Assembly (NCBI GenBank): GCA_003514765.1
Contig: DOOY01000291.1
Span: forward strand, 1 to 8,047
Length of the DNA: 8,047 bases
Direction: 5' to 3'
Source of the DNA: Nitrosomonas sp.
GTDB taxonomy: Bacteria > Pseudomonadota > Gammaproteobacteria > Burkholderiales > Nitrosomonadaceae
Positions 5,807 to 8,047 of this stretch are shown here, piece after piece (position 1 is the first letter of the stretch; every line of letters begins with the position of its first letter). The notes under the pieces were generated by a model. It worked only from the letters and a program-made list of their open reading frames with translations, ran no database searches and was not told where the DNA came from. The position numbers and the translations under genes were made by a program.

Positions 5807-6368
5807 AAAATCCAACAGGCGTAAGCTGATCTTATTGCTGCTGTTGTTGCTAACCCCAGTTGTAATTTCATATACCCTTTTTTTTACGGGTTATCGTCCC
5901 GGTAGCATTAACTATGGCGAAATTTTAGATGTACAAAAATTATCAGGTTCGGGTGTGACTCAAAAAACCAATATTATTTTAAGGATAAAAGACTTGCATG
6001 GTAAATGGGTCATGTTAACGATTGATTCCGGTCAGTGTGATGAAGCCTGCCAGTCAAAACTCTACTATATGCGTCAGGTCCGTACAATGCAGAACAAAGA
6101 AATGCATCGGATAGAACGCTTGTGGCTGGTAGATGATAATGTCCCCGTTGAAGACGAATTATGGGACGAATATGATGGCACTATTATTGTCAATGCGCGC
6201 GCGAGTGAGTTGCTTGATCTGATACCAACCAGGGAAATACAACGTAATCATATTTATTTAATTGATCCGCTTGGAAACTTGATGATGCGCTTTCCTGAAA
6301 ATCTCGAACCTAAAAAAATGAGCGAAGATATTAAGCGGTTATTACATGTATCTCAATTAGAACACTGA
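5787..6368 (+). CDS. SCO-like thioredoxin-fold membrane protein of the cox cluster
   Basis: This 193-residue protein has a basic N-terminus, one leucine-rich membrane anchor (about 13-34) and a periplasmic domain. The domain resembles a thioredoxin-like SCO fold: GKWVMLTIDSGQC (72-84) leads into a CX3C pair (Cys84, Cys88), and HIYLIDPLGNLMMRFP (155-170) resembles the late strand pair of SCO/SenC proteins. The canonical SCO CXXXCP proline is replaced by Gln89, and His155 stands only two residues before the Tyr of YLID, closer than the usual copper-ligand His. It may therefore be a thiol-disulphide or copper-handling factor for CuA rather than a standard SCO. Similar uncharacterised proteins follow SURF1 in betaproteobacterial clusters. 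Its start overlaps SURF1 by 20 bases with no strong ribosome site. Confidence 0.75.
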   Translation: MSNEVNKKSNRRKLILLLLLLLTPVVISYTLFFTGYRPGSINYGEILDVQKLSGSGVTQKTNIILRIKDLHGKWVMLTIDSGQCDEACQSKLYYMRQVRTMQNKEMHRIERLWLVDDNVPVEDELWDEYDGTIIVNARASELLDLIPTREIQRNHIYLIDPLGNLMMRFPENLEPKKMSEDIKRLLHVSQLEH

Positions 6369-6384
6369 TTAAATTTTATCAAAA

Positions 6385-6431
6385 CGGATTATCAATCCGG
6401 GTAATTAACTACTTGAATTGAATGCAATTCA
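6385..6431 (+). repeat. two small hairpins upstream of ctaB
   Basis: CGGATT-atc-AATCCG (6385-6399) and TGAATTG-aatg-CAATTCA (6414-6431) are two perfect inverted repeats in the 88-base gap before ctaB. Neither is followed by a T-run. TTGAAT (6413-6418) and AAGAAT (6435-6440), 16 bases apart, form only a poor promoter. They may be RNA hairpins or a regulator site. Confidence 0.3.
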
Positions 6432-6456
6432 TAAAAGAATGTAGGAGATAAATAAA

Positions 6457-7350
6457 ATGGCAACGAGTTTAGTATGGCATGAAACAGCATCACGCATAAA
6501 CCAGTTTTATCGATTAACAAAACCAAGAGTTGTTTCATTGATCGTATTTACTGCGGTTATTGGGATGTTTCTTTCTGTGCCGGGTGCTGTGCCCTTTGAT
6601 GTTTTGTTTTTTGGCACTTTAGGCATTGCATTGGTTGCGGGTGCGGCAGCTGCGCTGAATTGTCTGGTTGAACAAAAAATGGATGCTGTCATGGCCAGAA
6701 CAAAAGGCCGGCCACTACCGCAAGGTAAGGTGAATGTTCCAGAAACCACATTGTTCTTGCTACTTATCGGCGGGTTTGGTCTGTTTATCCTTTATGAATG
6801 GGTCAATCCACTGACAATGTGGCTGACGTTAGGTACTTTTGTAGGCTATGCCATTATCTATACTGTCATTTTAAAACCACTGACACCGCAAAACATAGTA
6901 ATAGGCGGTGCTTCTGGAGCGATGCCGCCGGTACTGGGTTGGACGGCTGTGACAGGTGAGATTACTGCAGATGCTTTATTGTTATTTTTGATTATTTTCG
7001 CGTGGACACCGCCTCATTTCTGGGCATTGGCGCTGTATCGTAAAAAAGAATACGCTTCCATTGGAATGCCGATGCTACCCGTGACTCACGGTGATCAGTT
7101 TACAAAGTTACATGTACTACTGTATACAATTATCCTGTGCATCATCACGGTATTTCCATATCTGACCCAAATGAGCGGATTAATTTATATGGTGAGTGCG
7201 GTTGTTTTGAATGCAGTGTTTATGTATTACGCGATTGAGATATATCGTAATTACAGTGACCAGCTGGCAAGAAAAGCATTTCGTTATTCGATTTTATATC
7301 TTGCGTTGCTGTTTGTGGCATTATTGGTAGATCATTATTTTTATTTCTAA
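6457..7350 (+). CDS. ctaB: protohaem IX farnesyltransferase (haem O synthase)
   Basis: This 297-residue integral membrane enzyme of the UbiA prenyltransferase superfamily transfers farnesyl from farnesyl diphosphate to the vinyl group of haem b, giving haem O, which haem A synthase then oxidises. About nine helices are expected. The first prenyl-diphosphate motif is [21 protein letters not shown] (Asn68, Glu72, Asp76, Arg81, Arg85; 68-88). The second conserved region contains [20 protein letters not shown] (181-200) followed by [11 protein letters not shown] (202-212). The N-terminal [16 protein letters not shown] (18-33) is typical. AGGAGA at 6443-6448 lies 8 bases before ATG. The usual cluster neighbour ctaA is not next to it here. 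A strong terminator follows, so this is probably the last gene of the operon. The symbols ctaB and cyoE are both used for the family. Confidence 0.97.
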   Translation: MATSLVWHETASRINQFYRLTKPRVVSLIVFTAVIGMFLSVPGAVPFDVLFFGTLGIALVAGAAAALNCLVEQKMDAVMARTKGRPLPQGKVNVPETTLFLLLIGGFGLFILYEWVNPLTMWLTLGTFVGYAIIYTVILKPLTPQNIVIGGASGAMPPVLGWTAVTGEITADALLLFLIIFAWTPPHFWALALYRKKEYASIGMPMLPVTHGDQFTKLHVLLYTIILCIITVFPYLTQMSGLIYMVSAVVLNAVFMYYAIEIYRNYSDQLARKAFRYSILYLALLFVALLVDHYFYF

Positions 7351-7385
7351 GATTATGATTTAAAATGTTTTGTAACTGAATAATC

Positions 7386-7424
7386 AAAGCCCGGTATAAG
7401 AATCGTTATGCCGGGCTTTAGTTT
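7386..7424 (+). terminator. intrinsic terminator after ctaB
   Basis: AAAGCCCGGTATAA (7386-7399) and TTATGCCGGGCTTT (7406-7419) form a 14-pair stem with one G-U pair and a 6-base loop (GAATCG). The right arm runs into TTTAGTTT (7417-7424), a modest U-tract. The GC-rich core and position 35 bases after ctaB make it the likely end of the cox transcript. The A-run on the left arm may let it work from the other strand too. Confidence 0.88.
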
Positions 7425-7475
7425 ATGGGGCACCACAATTTTTCAGTGATATCTACATTACAGGGAGTGCTGTGA

Positions 7476-7700
7476 ATGGCAGGGAAAGGCTCTGGCGGTA
7501 ACGTGCTTGCTGCAATATGCAGTTTCCTTATACCGGGTTTAGGTCAGCTGGTGCAGGGGCGGGCTTTACCAGCATTGTTATTCTTTCTCGTTGTCAGTGC
7601 AAATTACTTTTTTGCTGTGTTGATTATACCGGCAGTCATCGGAGGTATTATTCATTTATGGTCGATTCTTGATGCCGCAAGGTTTAGAGAGCATAGTTAA
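7476..7700 (+). CDS. small two-helix membrane protein with PGLGQ motif
   Basis: This 74-residue protein has a glycine-rich start, a hydrophobic segment carrying CSFLIPGLGQLVQGR (15-29), a second hydrophobic stretch (about 31-56), and a C-terminal HLWSILDAARF (60-70). The FxxPGLGQ...GR turn followed by helices and a terminal W..DA segment recurs in small conserved bacterial membrane proteins, some loosely grouped with TM2-like proteins. No function is known to me. AGGGAG at 7462-7467 lies 8 bases before ATG. It stands after the cox terminator and ends 9 bases from the convergent darP, so it is probably transcribed on its own and has no shown link to the oxidase. Confidence 0.75.
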   Translation: MAGKGSGGNVLAAICSFLIPGLGQLVQGRALPALLFFLVVSANYFFAVLIIPAVIGGIIHLWSILDAARFREHS

Positions 7701-7709
7701 CTTATAGTT

Positions 7710-8047
7710 TTAGCTAAGCGATTCGTTTGATTCCTGTATAGCCATTTGTATTACTTGAAATAGCAGGCGGTAACTTTTAGGTGGTTTACCACTTTCTTTT
7801 TCCTTAAGCGTATTCCTTGTCAGCAATCGAATCTGCTTGATATCTGCAGTTGGATATTGCCTGATGAACTCGGTTAAAGCTTCTGTATCACTCAATAGCC
7901 GTTCACGCCAGCGCTCTGTCTGATGCAGTTGAGCCGTTTGCTGCAAGGGAATCTGTTGCCAGGCGTTCAGTTTTTCCTGAATCGGCAACACATCAATTTT
8001 ACGCATTAATTTTCCGATATATTGCATCTGGCGTTCACGTGCCCCAT
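7710..8047 (-). CDS. darP: ribosome-associated protein DarP/YjgA (DUF615), 5' end outside the window
   Basis: The last 111 codons of a - strand gene are present; the start lies beyond the window edge. Counting from an internal Met at 8025-8027, the segment reads QYIGKLMRKID, then TERWRERLL, LTEFIRQYPTADIKQIRLL and RNTLKEKESGKPPKSYRLLFQ. The six residues before that Met (GARERQ) continue the same frame, so that Met is not the start. This matches the C-terminal half of the DUF615 family (YjgA, renamed DarP), a helical protein that binds late 50S ribosomal subunits and aids their maturation. Typical members are about 170-180 residues, so roughly one third is missing. It is convergent with the 74-residue gene and unrelated to the oxidase. 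Confidence 0.9.
   Translation of the reverse strand, partial: GARERQMQYIGKLMRKIDVLPIQEKLNAWQQIPLQQTAQLHQTERWRERLLSDTEALTEFIRQYPTADIKQIRLLTRNTLKEKESGKPPKSYRLLFQVIQMAIQESNESLS

Noticed and set aside
1..8047. CRISPR array, insertion sequence, tRNA or defence system
   Set aside because: No regular direct repeats, transposase, tRNA-like cloverleaf or defence-type domain could be seen on either strand.

Overview
The window carries a cytochrome c oxidase (haem-copper terminal oxidase, A1-type aa3) gene cluster. All cluster genes read on the + strand: coxB, coxA, a 35-residue membrane peptide, ctaG/cox11, a DUF2970-type membrane protein, coxC, SURF1, an SCO-like thioredoxin-fold membrane protein, and ctaB/cyoE. 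A strong intrinsic terminator follows ctaB, then a lone 74-residue membrane protein, and finally the 3' part of darP (yjgA, DUF615) on the - strand. The gene order, the small CoxA-associated peptide, the DUF2970 gene and the CtaB and DarP sequences all point to a betaproteobacterium. The moderately AT-rich composition and the protein style would fit a Nitrosomonas-like ammonia oxidiser (Nitrosomonadales), but the genus is a guess from memory, not a database result.

Layout: 1-553 is mostly non-coding. It may hold the last 18 codons of an upstream gene (2-58). The rest is an AT-rich leader with several inverted repeats and one weak promoter candidate. From 554 to 4929 lie the three catalytic-core subunits, with the copper chaperone CtaG and two tiny membrane proteins placed between them. 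A 166-base gap (4930-5095) with an 18-base near-perfect inverted repeat separates the structural genes from the assembly half (SURF1, SCO-like protein, CtaB; 5096-7350). The terminator is at 7386-7424. The accessory 74-aa gene (7476-7700) and darP (ending at 7710) converge, 9 bases apart.

How the genes work together: CoxA holds haem a and the haem a3/CuB centre, CoxB holds CuA and takes electrons from cytochrome c, and CoxC is the third core subunit. CtaG delivers copper to CuB. The SCO-like protein is a plausible thiol or copper factor for CuA. SURF1 assists haem a insertion. CtaB makes haem O, the precursor of haem A. The haem A synthase gene (ctaA), often found beside ctaB in related clusters, is absent here. 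All metal ligands and proton-channel residues I looked for in CoxA and CoxB are present, so the oxidase looks functional.

The protein-coding content is a recognisable respiratory cluster and I see no new defence, mobile or biosynthetic system. The points worth a second look are in the non-coding DNA: the coxC-SURF1 gap (large inverted repeat, abutting 12-bp palindrome, 14-codon ORF coupled to SURF1), a 16-base near-repeat shared by two intercistronic gaps, and alternative hairpins in the coxB leader.
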